A DNA stretch of 35,597 nucleotides, taken from contig JAFVAC010000016.1 in the NCBI GenBank assembly GCA_017476265.1, forward strand, positions 1 to 35,597, given 5' to 3'. A program made the translations under genes and the position numbers. The stretch comes from Clostridia bacterium (GTDB lineage Bacteria > Bacillota > Clostridia > Christensenellales > DTU072). Positions 9,379-16,360 of the stretch are shown here, piece by piece. Below the pieces are notes generated by a model, which worked only from the letters and a program-made list of their open reading frames with translations, was not told the origin of the DNA and searched no databases. Each line of letters starts with the position of its first letter. Position 1 is the stretch's first letter.

Positions 9379-9690
9379 GGGGCGATTTAAGAAACGATGT
9401 CTCTTAACCGCCCATGAATTGCGAGTTCCTCGCATGAATTGGCTATCGCCATGAATTGACGTCACAAGGACGTCATGAATTGCAATTTTTGTAAAAATTG
9501 CATTATGGATAAAATAACGCGGCTCTCTCAACAGACGTTGAAAGAGCCGCATCCATAATGGAGCATTTTCTGAAAATGCGAGAATTCATGGGGCGCAACG
9601 CCCCAATTCATGACGCGTAAAGCGCGTCAACTCATGTTGCGTAACGACAATTCATTGGGGTGAGAAGAATGACGTTTCTTACCGCCCCCT
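9379..9690 (+). repeat. Mirror-symmetric array of small hairpins separated by 8-base boxes
   Basis: This 312-base stretch fills the gap between potD and the convergent dehydrogenase gene and has no credible gene. Four CATGAATT boxes (9413, 9433, 9450, 9474) are followed by four boxes in reverse complement: AATTCATG at 9583 and 9605, AACTCATG at 9629 and AATTCATT at 9649. Each gap between boxes holds a short palindrome, for example gcgag-ttc-ctcgc (9421-9433), gcaattttt-gt-aaaaattgc (9482-9501), gcatttt-ctg-aaaatgc (9563-9579) and ggggcg-caa-cgcccc (9590-9604). The centre is a nested hairpin: ATTATGGAT/ATCCATAAT (9502-9510, 9551-9559) around a 14-base stem with one mismatch (9519-9532, 9537-9550). 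Each end carries a GGGG...CCGCCC hairpin (9379-9413, 9657-9688). It may double as a terminator for both flanking operons. Confidence 0.85.
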
Positions 9691-9710
9691 TTTTGATGAG
9701 AAAGGCGGGA

Positions 9711-10367
9711 TCACTTTTTCCAGACGAAGTTGCTTTTCAGTTGTTCGCCGTTGTCCACCAAAATATCTTCTCCGGTCATAGAGCGATTTTTGACGGTCAA
9801 AAAGTACGCCCACTCGGCGATCTCTTCCGGCGTAGCCCATTTCCGGAGGAGGGACTCGCCGATTGCTTCGGCACGCAAGTCCGGGTCGTCCAGTACGGAA
9901 GAGTTGGACTCGGTGAGGACTCCGCCGGGGGACAGCGTGTTGGCGACCGCTCCGTAGGGTGCCAGACGGAGGGCGACGTTTTTGACATATCCGACTACGC
10001 CCGCCTTGCTTGCGACGTAGTAAGGAAACTCGGACCCGTTCCTTGCCGAGGCGGAGGCGACGACGAGGACCGCCTTGATCGCGGGCGTAAAGGCGTATTT
10101 TTCCACCGCCTTGATCGTGGAGAGGAGATTGATCGCCACGCAGTCTTCTTCCGGCTCCTGGACGCCGTGACAGCAGATGAGGACGGAGACGTCCGTCGGG
10201 ACGTCGGGCAGATTCTTTGTCAGATCGCTTCGGATATGGGTATAGAGAGGGTGTTCGATCGCAGAAGACGCAAGGTCGATCCCGACGACCGATTCTCCTT
10301 CGGACAAAAACTTTTCCGCGACGGCTTTTCCGATGCCGCGCGCCGAACCCGTGACTATGACCGACAT
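9711..10367 (-). CDS. Short-chain dehydrogenase/reductase
   Basis: 218 residues with the classical SDR layout. The nucleotide-binding TGSARGIG is at 6-13. The catalytic Tyr/Lys of the YxxxK motif appears in YYVASKAG, with Ser residues just before it (VVASASARNGS). A C-terminal TGEDILVDNG matches the SDR motif usually written TGxxxxVDGG. The substrate is unknown. The start chosen (ATG at 10365-10367) follows AGGAGAAAAAAAT and gives the correct N-terminus. An upstream in-frame start would add 51 non-homologous residues inside the transporter gene. It overlaps the end of the transporter by 13 bases, so they form one operon under the preQ1 riboswitch, although a role in queuosine salvage is not established. 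Confidence 0.88.
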   Translation of the reverse strand: MSVIVTGSARGIGKAVAEKFLSEGESVVGIDLASSAIEHPLYTHIRSDLTKNLPDVPTDVSVLICCHGVQEPEEDCVAINLLSTIKAVEKYAFTPAIKAVLVVASASARNGSEFPYYVASKAGVVGYVKNVALRLAPYGAVANTLSPGGVLTESNSSVLDDPDLRAEAIGESLLRKWATPEEIAEWAYFLTVKNRSMTGEDILVDNGEQLKSNFVWKK

Positions 10368-11125
10368 ATTTTTTTCTCCTTTTTTTCTTGCATATAGTCC
10401 ACATACGCCTGCCCCACGCCGTCGGTCTCCATCTTTTTGACGACGCGGTAGCCGACGGGCGAGAAGACGACCTCGGCAAGCAGTTCCGCCACGGCGCCCG
10501 TCAAGGCGCAAGTCACGCATTGCAGAATGGACCAGCCGAAGAAGTTGAGACTGACGATCAGCGCAAACAGCAGATTATCGACGAATTGCCCGATGAAGGT
10601 GGAGGCATAACTGCTCACGGAAAAGGCAAGAAAGTTTTTCTTTTTGAAGAGTTTGCCGATGGCGAAGTTCAAAAAGTTGTTGAGAAAAGCCGATACGATA
10701 AAGGCGATCGAGCTACCCATGATGACGTACCACGCCGATTTGAAAGTGCCGTCTAAAGCGAAATTGATGATCGCCTCCGACCCGTCCACATAGCTTTGCG
10801 ACCAGGTGCCGGGGATATACGCCGCGGCGATGAAGAGGACGGACGCAAGGAGATTGATAAGCAGGGCGATGATCGACAGCATATTGGCGGCGCGCACACC
10901 GAAGCGCTTTGTGACGACGTCCATCGTCAAAAAGGCGACCCAGGAGAAGATGAGCCCGCAGTCCAAAGCCAACCAATCCAAGTTGAGGTCGATGGACTTG
11001 TTGGCGAGCAGATTCATCGACACGACGGAGGTGACGAAGAGGGCGAGGATCGCCGACGGTACGCTCCGCTGGAGCAGCTTCAGTTCGTAAAACAGATCGG
11101 AAAAGAGAGTTTTTAGTTTCGTCAT
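10355..11125 (-). CDS. Queuosine-precursor transporter, VUT (YhhQ) family
   Basis: 256 residues with about six membrane helices. Matches the VUT family in its run of polar residues inside helices: VVSMNLLANKSI, LDCGLIFSWVAFLTMDVVTKRFG and SSYASTFIGQFVDNLLFALI. Family members move queuosine precursors (preQ0/preQ1 or queuine). The preQ1-I riboswitch directly upstream supports that substrate here. AAGGAGG lies 11 bases before the ATG and is part of the riboswitch pseudoknot. The transporter is followed in operon by the SDR gene. Confidence 0.88.
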   Translation of the reverse strand: MTKLKTLFSDLFYELKLLQRSVPSAILALFVTSVVSMNLLANKSIDLNLDWLALDCGLIFSWVAFLTMDVVTKRFGVRAANMLSIIALLINLLASVLFIAAAYIPGTWSQSYVDGSEAIINFALDGTFKSAWYVIMGSSIAFIVSAFLNNFLNFAIGKLFKKKNFLAFSVSSYASTFIGQFVDNLLFALIVSLNFFGWSILQCVTCALTGAVAELLAEVVFSPVGYRVVKKMETDGVGQAYVDYMQEKKEKKICRS

Positions 11126-11135
11126 ATTGAATATG

Positions 11136-11183
11136 ACCTCCTTGTTTTTTATTTTTGAAGATGGTTAAGCAAGGAACATCTTC
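11136..11183 (-). promoter_or_regulatory. preQ1-I riboswitch overlapping the Shine-Dalgarno site
   Basis: On the minus strand an RNA hairpin has stem GAAGATG/CATCTTC (ends at 11183 and 11157) and loop UUCCUUGCUUAAC. An A-rich tail (AAAAAUAAAAAA) then leads to CAAGGAGG (11144-11137). The loop CCUUG can pair with tail CAAGG to give an H-type pseudoknot. This matches the known preQ1-I class: loop of the form UUCnnnGC, A-rich tail, and pairing that captures the ribosome binding site. The C following CUUG is the expected ligand-pairing base. High preQ1 should therefore block translation of the transporter. Stem and tail are longer than in the Bacillus example, in step with each other. Confidence 0.8.
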
Positions 11184-11222
11184 TAAATTCGTTTAAAGTC
11201 GCAAATGTCGGCGACGGATATC

Positions 11223-11251
11223 ATTGTAGCAGGCTTTTTGCAAAAAGTAAA
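11223..11251 (-). promoter_or_regulatory. Promoter of the riboswitch-transporter-SDR operon
   Basis: Minus strand: TTTACT (11246-11251), 17-base spacer, TACAAT (11223-11228). Transcription would begin near 11215, just ahead of the riboswitch hairpin. Confidence 0.65.
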
Positions 11252-11293
11252 ACGATTTATGCGGTTTGTCGGGGCGAAGGGAGGAGGGAGAGG

Positions 11294-11322
11294 TTGACAA
11301 GTGCGCGTCGGTCGGGTACAAT
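11294..11322 (+). promoter_or_regulatory. Promoter of the exonuclease gene
   Basis: TTGACA (11294-11299), 17-base spacer, TACAAT (11317-11322), divergent from the transporter promoter about 45 bases away. Confidence 0.7.
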
Positions 11323-11363
11323 AGTACCGCATTACGAAAGAAGACGAGACCATCGGAGAAGGT

Positions 11364-12518
11364 ATGAAGTATCTCAGTTTTGACATCGAGTGTTGTGACG
11401 GAAAGCATATCTGCGAGTTCGGGTACGTCCTTTTTGACGAGTCCTTCGGGATCATCGAAAAGGAGTGTCTTTTGATCAACCCCGAACACCGCATTACCCT
11501 GTCCGGCAAAAAGAGCCGCGGGGATATGACGCTGTGTTTTTCCGACAAAGAGTACTTCGCCGCGCCCACCTTTCCGCATCGGTACGAGACCATCCGCGCC
11601 CTTTTATACGCCCCGGATACCGTCATAGTCGGGTTCTCTTTGCAAAACGACGTCGGATTTTTGGCGACGGCTTGCGCCGACTACGGTCTGCCCCCGCTCA
11701 AGTTCCGATACAAGGACTTTCAGCGGCTCTATCGCGGCTACACGCACGCGAACAAAGACGTCTCGGTAGGAGGATTCGTGGAAGAACTCGGCATCGAGGG
11801 GATCCGCTTCCACAAGTCCGACGACGACGCCTACGCCGTGGTGTTGGGACTGCAAAAAATAGCCGAAAAGGAAGGCTTGAACCTTGCCGAGACCCTCCTC
11901 ATGATGGAAGAGGAGCGACAAAAACTCCTGCGGGAAGTCGCCCGCGAAAAGGCGAAAAAACGTCTTGCGAAAATTGTCGAAGGCAACAAAAAGGTGCAGA
12001 ACGGTTTTTTGCGGAATTATGTGCAAAAATTAAAGAGGAACAAGCAAGCGAACAACGCCGTCTTTTCCGGAAAAGTGGTCTGTATCGGGTCCAGCCTGCA
12101 AAAAGAGCGTTTTTCCGACTTTGTGGCACTCCTCGATCGACTGTACGCCGCCGGCGCTTGTTATACGCCGCGGACCTCGGCGATACAGATCTTCATCACC
12201 TACGACGAGACCGAAGACGCGCGGTACAATTCGGCTAAGATTTGCGCCCAAAGCGGCAAGGAGATCCTCTTTTTGCCCTTTGCGGAAGCCTTGGACGCCC
12301 TCGGCGCGACCGAAGAGGACCTACGACGGATCGATCTCGTCCCGCTCTTTTACGAAGAGCCGCAAGAACTCAGCGAAGTGAAGACCTCAAAGGGCGGAGC
12401 GACGGTAGGGCAGATCTTGCAAAACAAGCCAAATCCCCGTCGAAGACGGCGCCGCGGTGGAAAAAAGCACAAAAACCCCGTAAGTCCGGCGCAAAATCGC
12501 CCGGCGAGTGAGGAGTAG
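11364..12518 (+). CDS. DEDDh 3'-5' exonuclease with BRCT-like region and basic tail
   Basis: 384 residues. Residues 1-165 are a DnaQ/RNase T type exonuclease: FDIE (Asp7, Glu9), NDVGFL (Asp96), and HKSDDDAYAV (His150, Asp155) supply the four acidic residues and the general-base His of the DEDDh class. Residues about 178-230 are a charged helical linker. Residues about 232-310 (FSGKVVCIGSSLQKERFSDF) look like a BRCT domain. The last 30 residues are Arg/Lys rich (RRRRRRGGKKHK), suited to nucleic-acid contact. The start follows GGAGAAGGT. Role in DNA repair or RNA trimming is open. Confidence 0.85.
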   Translation: MKYLSFDIECCDGKHICEFGYVLFDESFGIIEKECLLINPEHRITLSGKKSRGDMTLCFSDKEYFAAPTFPHRYETIRALLYAPDTVIVGFSLQNDVGFLATACADYGLPPLKFRYKDFQRLYRGYTHANKDVSVGGFVEELGIEGIRFHKSDDDAYAVVLGLQKIAEKEGLNLAETLLMMEEERQKLLREVAREKAKKRLAKIVEGNKKVQNGFLRNYVQKLKRNKQANNAVFSGKVVCIGSSLQKERFSDFVALLDRLYAAGACYTPRTSAIQIFITYDETEDARYNSAKICAQSGKEILFLPFAEALDALGATEEDLRRIDLVPLFYEEPQELSEVKTSKGGATVGQILQNKPNPRRRRRRGGKKHKNPVSPAQNRPASEE

Positions 12519-12603
12519 GCTCCTTAACGGAGCGTGATATGCACAAATTTTTGTGCGTGAAATACGCTGTCGAAGCGAATGATATGCGCGAAAAGTCGTG
12601 CGC
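12519..12603 (+). repeat. Hairpin array with TGATAT-type boxes
   Basis: Begins at the base after the exonuclease stop codon. Four short palindromes, gctcc-ttaac-ggagc (12519-12533), gcacaaa-tt-tttgtgc (12541-12556), cgct-gtcga-agcg (12565-12577) and gcgc...gcgc (12586-12603), are separated by GTGATAT (12534), GTGAAAT (12557) and ATGATAT (12579). It has the same design as the array at 9379-9690 but a different box. The rest of the gap to 12667 holds a fifth hairpin, CTCGC-GGAG-GCGAG (12640-12653), touching the AGGAGG of the next gene. I saw no clear promoter there. Confidence 0.75.
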
Positions 12604-12667
12604 AGAGACAAGATCGGGACAAATTCGATAGACAGAGCACTCGCGGAGGCGAGAGGAGGAATTGAGT

Positions 12668-13339
12668 ATGGATAAGTACAACGTCGTGGAGATCAAGGAG
12701 GACATCACCTCCCGAAACAATCTTTTCGCCAAAGAGATCCGAAAAAAGTTGGCGGAGAAAAAGGTGTTCTATCTCAATGTGATGGCGTCCCCCGGCAGCG
12801 GAAAGACCACGCTCATCGTCGAACTGCTTAAGCGGATGAAGGATGACTACAAGATCGGCGTCATCGAGGCGGATATCGACTCCTCGGTGGACGCGGAGAC
12901 GGTCTCCGAACTCGGCGTGCGCACTTTGCAGATGCATACGGCGGGAGCGTGTCACATCACTTGCCAGATGTCCTACGACGCCCTCTGCGCCCTCGGGTAC
13001 GAGGACCTCGACTTCGTGATCTTGGAGAACGTGGGCAATCTGGTCTGCCCGGCGGAGTTCGATACGGGCGCGACGGAAAACTTAGTCCTTCTGTCGGTGC
13101 CGGAGGGGGACGACAAGCCGAAGAAGTACCCGCTTATGTTCCGGGTGGCGGACGTGGTCGCGGTGACGAAAACAGACGTCGCGGAGGTCTTCGATTTTGA
13201 CGCCGAAACAGCAAAAAACAACATAAAAATGCGCAACGAAAAAGCGACCGTTTTTTTCCTTTCCGCCGTAAAAAACGATGGCGTGGAAGAACTGGAAAAA
13301 TACCTTCGGACGGCGATAGAAAGGGTCAAAAATGCGTGA
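12668..13339 (+). CDS. hypB: HypB-family nickel-insertion GTPase, divergent copy
   Basis: 223 residues, a SIMIBI GTPase. Walker A SPGSGKTT at 41-48, EADIDSSVDAE at 67-77, ENVGNLVCPAEFDTG at 120-134 and SVPEGDDKPKKYP at 143-155 are hallmarks of HypB, which uses GTP to load nickel into metalloenzymes with HypA. The metal site CH (Cys95, His96) and Cys127 are kept. Two deviations stand out: CHITC replaces the usual CHLDA, adding Cys99, and the guanine-specificity motif is TKTD (167-170) not NKxD. There is no His-rich N-terminus. I chose the ATG at 12668, about 8 bases after AGGAGG, over the TTG at 12662. No hydrogenase is visible; it overlaps a methyltransferase by 8 bases. Confidence 0.85.
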   Translation: MDKYNVVEIKEDITSRNNLFAKEIRKKLAEKKVFYLNVMASPGSGKTTLIVELLKRMKDDYKIGVIEADIDSSVDAETVSELGVRTLQMHTAGACHITCQMSYDALCALGYEDLDFVILENVGNLVCPAEFDTGATENLVLLSVPEGDDKPKKYPLMFRVADVVAVTKTDVAEVFDFDAETAKNNIKMRNEKATVFFLSAVKNDGVEELEKYLRTAIERVKNA

Positions 13340-13931
13340 AGAAGCGAGCAAACAAAGGGACTTTTTCAACAGTCTCGCCGCCGATTGGCGAAAGGATCAC
13401 CCGGTAGAGAAGGCGGTCTTTGACGAACTGTTCGGACAAGAAGAACTCGTCGGCAAGTCCGTCCTCGACGTCGGTTGCGGGACGGGAGTGCTGAGTCGCT
13501 ACCTGTCCGAGCGGGGCGCGACGGTGGATGGGATCGACCTCTCCGACGAGATGATACGTCGGGCAAAGAATGAGACGACGCGTCCCGGAGTCCGTTTTTT
13601 TTGCGCTGATTTTTATGATTTTAACGGGAAATACGACTGTCTTTTCGTCTTCGACGCCTATCCGCATTTTTTCGACAAGCGACTTTTTGCCGTCAAAGCG
13701 CGGGACCTGCTCGTCCCGGGCGGGAGGCTGTATATTGCCTTTGACGAGTCGAGAGAAAAGATTGACGGACATCACGAAAAGGCGGCGAAAGGCGTCTCGG
13801 TCGGGCTGAGGTCGCCGGAGGAAGAGGCACTGGCATATGTTGGTCTTTTGTCCGTCGCTTTCACAAGAGACGACGACAAATATCTTTTGACTTTGACAAG
13901 GGAGCCGTCCAACTCCGCAACAACGCTTTAG
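13332..13931 (+). CDS. Class I SAM-dependent methyltransferase
   Basis: 199 residues. Motif I VLDVGCGTG at 44-52 binds S-adenosylmethionine, GIDLSDEMI follows as the acidic loop, and LLVPGGRLYIAF is the usual post-motif III strand. It resembles small-molecule methyltransferases of the Methyltransf_11/25 group; the substrate is unknown. It overlaps the HypB gene by 8 bases, so the two are translationally coupled, a pairing I do not recognise from known hydrogenase operons. Its final codons lie within a tandem repeat (13924-13989). Confidence 0.88.
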   Translation: MREEASKQRDFFNSLAADWRKDHPVEKAVFDELFGQEELVGKSVLDVGCGTGVLSRYLSERGATVDGIDLSDEMIRRAKNETTRPGVRFFCADFYDFNGKYDCLFVFDAYPHFFDKRLFAVKARDLLVPGGRLYIAFDESREKIDGHHEKAAKGVSVGLRSPEEEALAYVGLLSVAFTRDDDKYLLTLTREPSNSATTL

Positions 13932-13989
13932 CGAGCCGAAGTAAAACGCGCTTTTTCGCTTTAGTGAGCAAAAGTAAATTGGCTTTTTC
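13924..13989 (+). repeat. Two tandem 33-base repeat units spanning the methyltransferase stop
   Basis: Unit 1 (13924-13956) and unit 2 (13957-13989) both start CGCTTTAG and continue YGAGC, then AAGTAAA, and end in GCTTTTT. Unit 1 supplies the last Leu codon and TAG stop of the methyltransferase. The remainder of the 178-base gap to 14109 holds T-rich sequence and the promoter described next. Confidence 0.65.
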
Positions 13990-14030
13990 GCCGATTTTTT
14001 TTGTATTTTTTGGCTATTTTTGTAAAAAAA

Positions 14031-14094
14031 TTTTTGAGAACCTATTTACATCGTGATATTTTTGAGATAAAATATTTATATCATAATCTCAAAA
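14031..14094 (+). promoter_or_regulatory. Promoter with repeated TTTTTGAGA operator-like elements
   Basis: TTTACA (14045-14050), 17-base spacer, TAAAAT (14068-14073). TTTTTGAGA occurs at 14031-14039 and again at 14059-14067. The second copy also forms a perfect 9-base dyad, TTTTGAGAT (14060-14068) with ATCTCAAAA (14086-14094), which brackets the -10 box and likely start point. A repressor or redox regulator site is plausible. Confidence 0.6.
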
Positions 14095-14109
14095 GGAGAA
14101 CCCCTATTT

Positions 14110-15567
14110 ATGAGCGATTTGTCACAACGCATTTGTATCATCGGCGGCGGTCCTGCGGGACTTGCTTGCGGCATGTATCTGGAAAAGAAAGGATACGAAA
14201 ACTACGTCATCTATGAAAAACTCAACAAGGTCGGCGGCAAGTGCTGGTCTCCGAAACTCAAAGTCACCCATAACGGGAAGACCGAAGAAAGGAGTTTTGA
14301 AACCGGCGCGATTATGGGCGCCATCACCTACCATGCCGTCTCCGAAATGGAAGAGTTCGGCGGGTACTATCACAAAGGTCCCGACTTCAAACCCGGCGAA
14401 CCGAACATGCGTCGTGAGTTCCGCACGCTCGATGGTGCGATCGACGACTGGAGCAATCCGAAGGTGGATTTCTCTTTCAAAAAGCTTTTCGGTCTTCTCA
14501 AATTGAAGAAGCAGATGAAGAAGCTCAACAAACTCATGCAGACCAAGTACGTCGGCTACGACTGCTACGGACATATCGGCGTCGCCAACGGGCAATACTA
14601 CGGTATCTCCAAGGGCGTAGACGGACACTGCGGCGCAACCGCCGAAAATTCTTTCCCGAACTACATCAAGGGCTCCAACCCGAACTTGAAAGATCTGGCT
14701 CTGCCCTTCTCCGAATTCTGCAAACTGAACAAGGTGGAGGAGGTCCAAAGGATCTGGATCGCGCCGTTCACTTCTTTCGGCTACGGCTATTTTGACGAAG
14801 TCCCCGCGGCTCTCGTTATGAAATACCTCGACGTTACCACGGCTCTTGAATTCGTCAATCTCAGACTTTGGACCTGGCAAGACGGCACCCAAGAGATCTA
14901 CAACGCCGTCAACAGGAAGTTGAAGCACCCGGCTATTCTCAACACCGAAGTCGTCAAGGTCGAGCGCCCGGAAGGGAAGGTCCTCGTCACCATCAAAAAA
15001 GACGGCGTCGAGACCACCGAAGAGTTCGACAAACTCATCGTCACCACGCCTCTCGACTATTTCGCAAACTATGCCGACGCGACCAAGGACGAAAAAGACC
15101 TCTTCGGCAAGATCATCCACGAGAGATATTGCGACTATATTGCCACTTTCGAGGAAGGCAAGAGCCCGAACATCTCCGGCTACCTCGTCGAGAACATGGT
15201 CCCCGAAAGACTCGGTCACGCAATGGTCTACTACAACAGATGGCAATATCTTGATCGTGACTGCCCCGCGACCGTCTATGCTTTGGCAAACCACACCGGC
15301 AGTCCCGACAAAGAGTTCGACGACGTGATGAAGATGATGGACGAAGATATGGAGAGGGTCGGCTTCCCGATCAAAGAGAAGCACTTCGCGCAGGAAGTTT
15401 ACTATTGCCCGCACGTCTCCTGTAAGGACTACGCGGACGGTTGGTATGACAAACTGGAAGCCATCCAGGGCACCAAGAACACCTACTACGCCGGCGAGAT
15501 CATCTCGTTTGGCGATATGGAAGACACCTGCGCCGCCAGCAAGGACATCATCGGCAGATTCTTCTAA
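14110..15567 (+). CDS. FAD-dependent oxidoreductase, amine-oxidase-like
   Basis: 485 residues, soluble. Residues 7-45 are an FAD-binding Rossmann fold: IIGGGPAGLACGMYLEKKG, then YEKLNKVGGKC. The C-terminal TYYAGEIISFGDMEDTCAAS is the second FAD contact typical of the flavin amine oxidase/protoporphyrinogen oxidase superfamily. No membrane segment. The reaction is not evident. AAGGAG lies about 12 bases before the ATG, a long spacing. It stands just before hypB-FeS flavoprotein-hypA and may be expressed with them despite the hairpin after it. Confidence 0.8.
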   Translation: MSDLSQRICIIGGGPAGLACGMYLEKKGYENYVIYEKLNKVGGKCWSPKLKVTHNGKTEERSFETGAIMGAITYHAVSEMEEFGGYYHKGPDFKPGEPNMRREFRTLDGAIDDWSNPKVDFSFKKLFGLLKLKKQMKKLNKLMQTKYVGYDCYGHIGVANGQYYGISKGVDGHCGATAENSFPNYIKGSNPNLKDLALPFSEFCKLNKVEEVQRIWIAPFTSFGYGYFDEVPAALVMKYLDVTTALEFVNLRLWTWQDGTQEIYNAVNRKLKHPAILNTEVVKVERPEGKVLVTIKKDGVETTEEFDKLIVTTPLDYFANYADATKDEKDLFGKIIHERYCDYIATFEEGKSPNISGYLVENMVPERLGHAMVYYNRWQYLDRDCPATVYALANHTGSPDKEFDDVMKMMDEDMERVGFPIKEKHFAQEVYYCPHVSCKDYADGWYDKLEAIQGTKNTYYAGEIISFGDMEDTCAASKDIIGRFF

Positions 15568-15575
15568 AAATTTGG

Positions 15576-15600
15576 CGGAGCCCCGTTTTTCGGGGCTCCG
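15576..15600 (+). terminator. Strong hairpin after the FAD oxidoreductase
   Basis: CGGAGCCCCG-TTTTT-CGGGGCTCCG is a perfect 10-bp stem. The T-run (ATTTTT) comes only 9 bases later, so it may act as a partial terminator or an mRNA-stabilising hairpin between the FAD gene and hypB. Confidence 0.55.
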
Positions 15601-15628
15601 ACCGATCGATTTTTGAGCGGGAGAACGT

Positions 15629-16309
15629 ATGACAGAAGTCAGGACCATCCTTTTGGAAAAGAGCGTGTTTTCGGACAACGACCGTCAGGCCGATCTTCTG
15701 CGCGCGCGCTTATCCGAAAAGGGGACGACCCTCATCAACGTCATGTCGAGTCCCGGCGCCGGAAAGACGACCACCCTTATTTCCGTGGTCAACGAACTGA
15801 AAAAGACCTTGCGCGTGGGCGTGATGGAGGCGGACATCGACTCCGACGTGGACGCGGTCAAGGTGGCGGAGAGGACGGGGGTCAAGTCGGTACAGCTCCA
15901 CACCGGCGGAATGTGTCATCTGGACGCGTCTATGACCGAACAGGGACTGACCGAGATCGGCTACGACGACCTCGACCTTGTGTTTTTGGAGAACGTGGGC
16001 AATCTGGTCTGCCCCGCGGAGTACGACACCGGCGCACACCTCAATATGACCATTCTGTCTGTCCCGGAAGGGGACGACAAACCCTTGAAGTACCCCTTGA
16101 TATACGAGTCGTGCGACCTTGTCGTCATCAACAAGATCGACGTGAGCGGGTACTTTTCCTTCGATCTCGAAAAGTGCCGTAAAAATATTGCGTACAGAAA
16201 TCCGTCCGCGACGGTACTGCCGATCTCGGCGAAGACCGGGCAAAACGTCCAAGCCGTCGTCGAATACATCCGCTCCTTTGTGCAAAGCAACAAAGAGCCG
16301 AGGATTTAA
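15629..16309 (+). CDS. hypB: HypB-family nickel-insertion GTPase, canonical copy
   Basis: 226 residues. Walker A SPGAGKTT (41-48), EADIDSDVDAVK (68-79), GGMCHLDASM with metal ligands Cys96 and His97, ENVGNLVCPAEYDTG (121-135, Cys128), SVPEGDDKPLKYP, and NKID (168-171) make this a standard HypB G-domain. Like the copy at 12668 it lacks a His-rich nickel-storage tail. Known role: GTP-dependent nickel delivery with HypA, normally to [NiFe]-hydrogenase or urease. Here it lies 51 bases before a 960-residue iron-sulfur flavoprotein with hypA right behind it, which points to that protein or an unlinked enzyme as client. GGGAG precedes the start. Confidence 0.9.
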   Translation: MTEVRTILLEKSVFSDNDRQADLLRARLSEKGTTLINVMSSPGAGKTTTLISVVNELKKTLRVGVMEADIDSDVDAVKVAERTGVKSVQLHTGGMCHLDASMTEQGLTEIGYDDLDLVFLENVGNLVCPAEYDTGAHLNMTILSVPEGDDKPLKYPLIYESCDLVVINKIDVSGYFSFDLEKCRKNIAYRNPSATVLPISAKTGQNVQAVVEYIRSFVQSNKEPRI

Positions 16310-16360
16310 TACTGAAAAAACATTTTCTTTAATACAAATACAATATAAGGAGAAGACGAT

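Noticed and set aside
9349..9552. Short reading frames inside the hairpin array
   Set aside because: Their sequence is made by the palindromes and boxes; no ribosome binding site or family resemblance.
9379..9690. CRISPR array
   Set aside because: The repeated boxes are only 8 bases, reverse orientation at the midpoint, and the spacers are themselves palindromes of variable length.
9379..9690. Insertion sequence or MITE with target duplication
   Set aside because: No transposase and no clear flanking target duplication; mobility remains possible but unsupported here.
14122..15678. 518-codon antisense frame over the FAD oxidoreductase, and similar ones at 4714-5724, 8060-9223 and 20418-21752
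   Set aside because: All lie opposite genes with strong family motifs and show no domains of their own.
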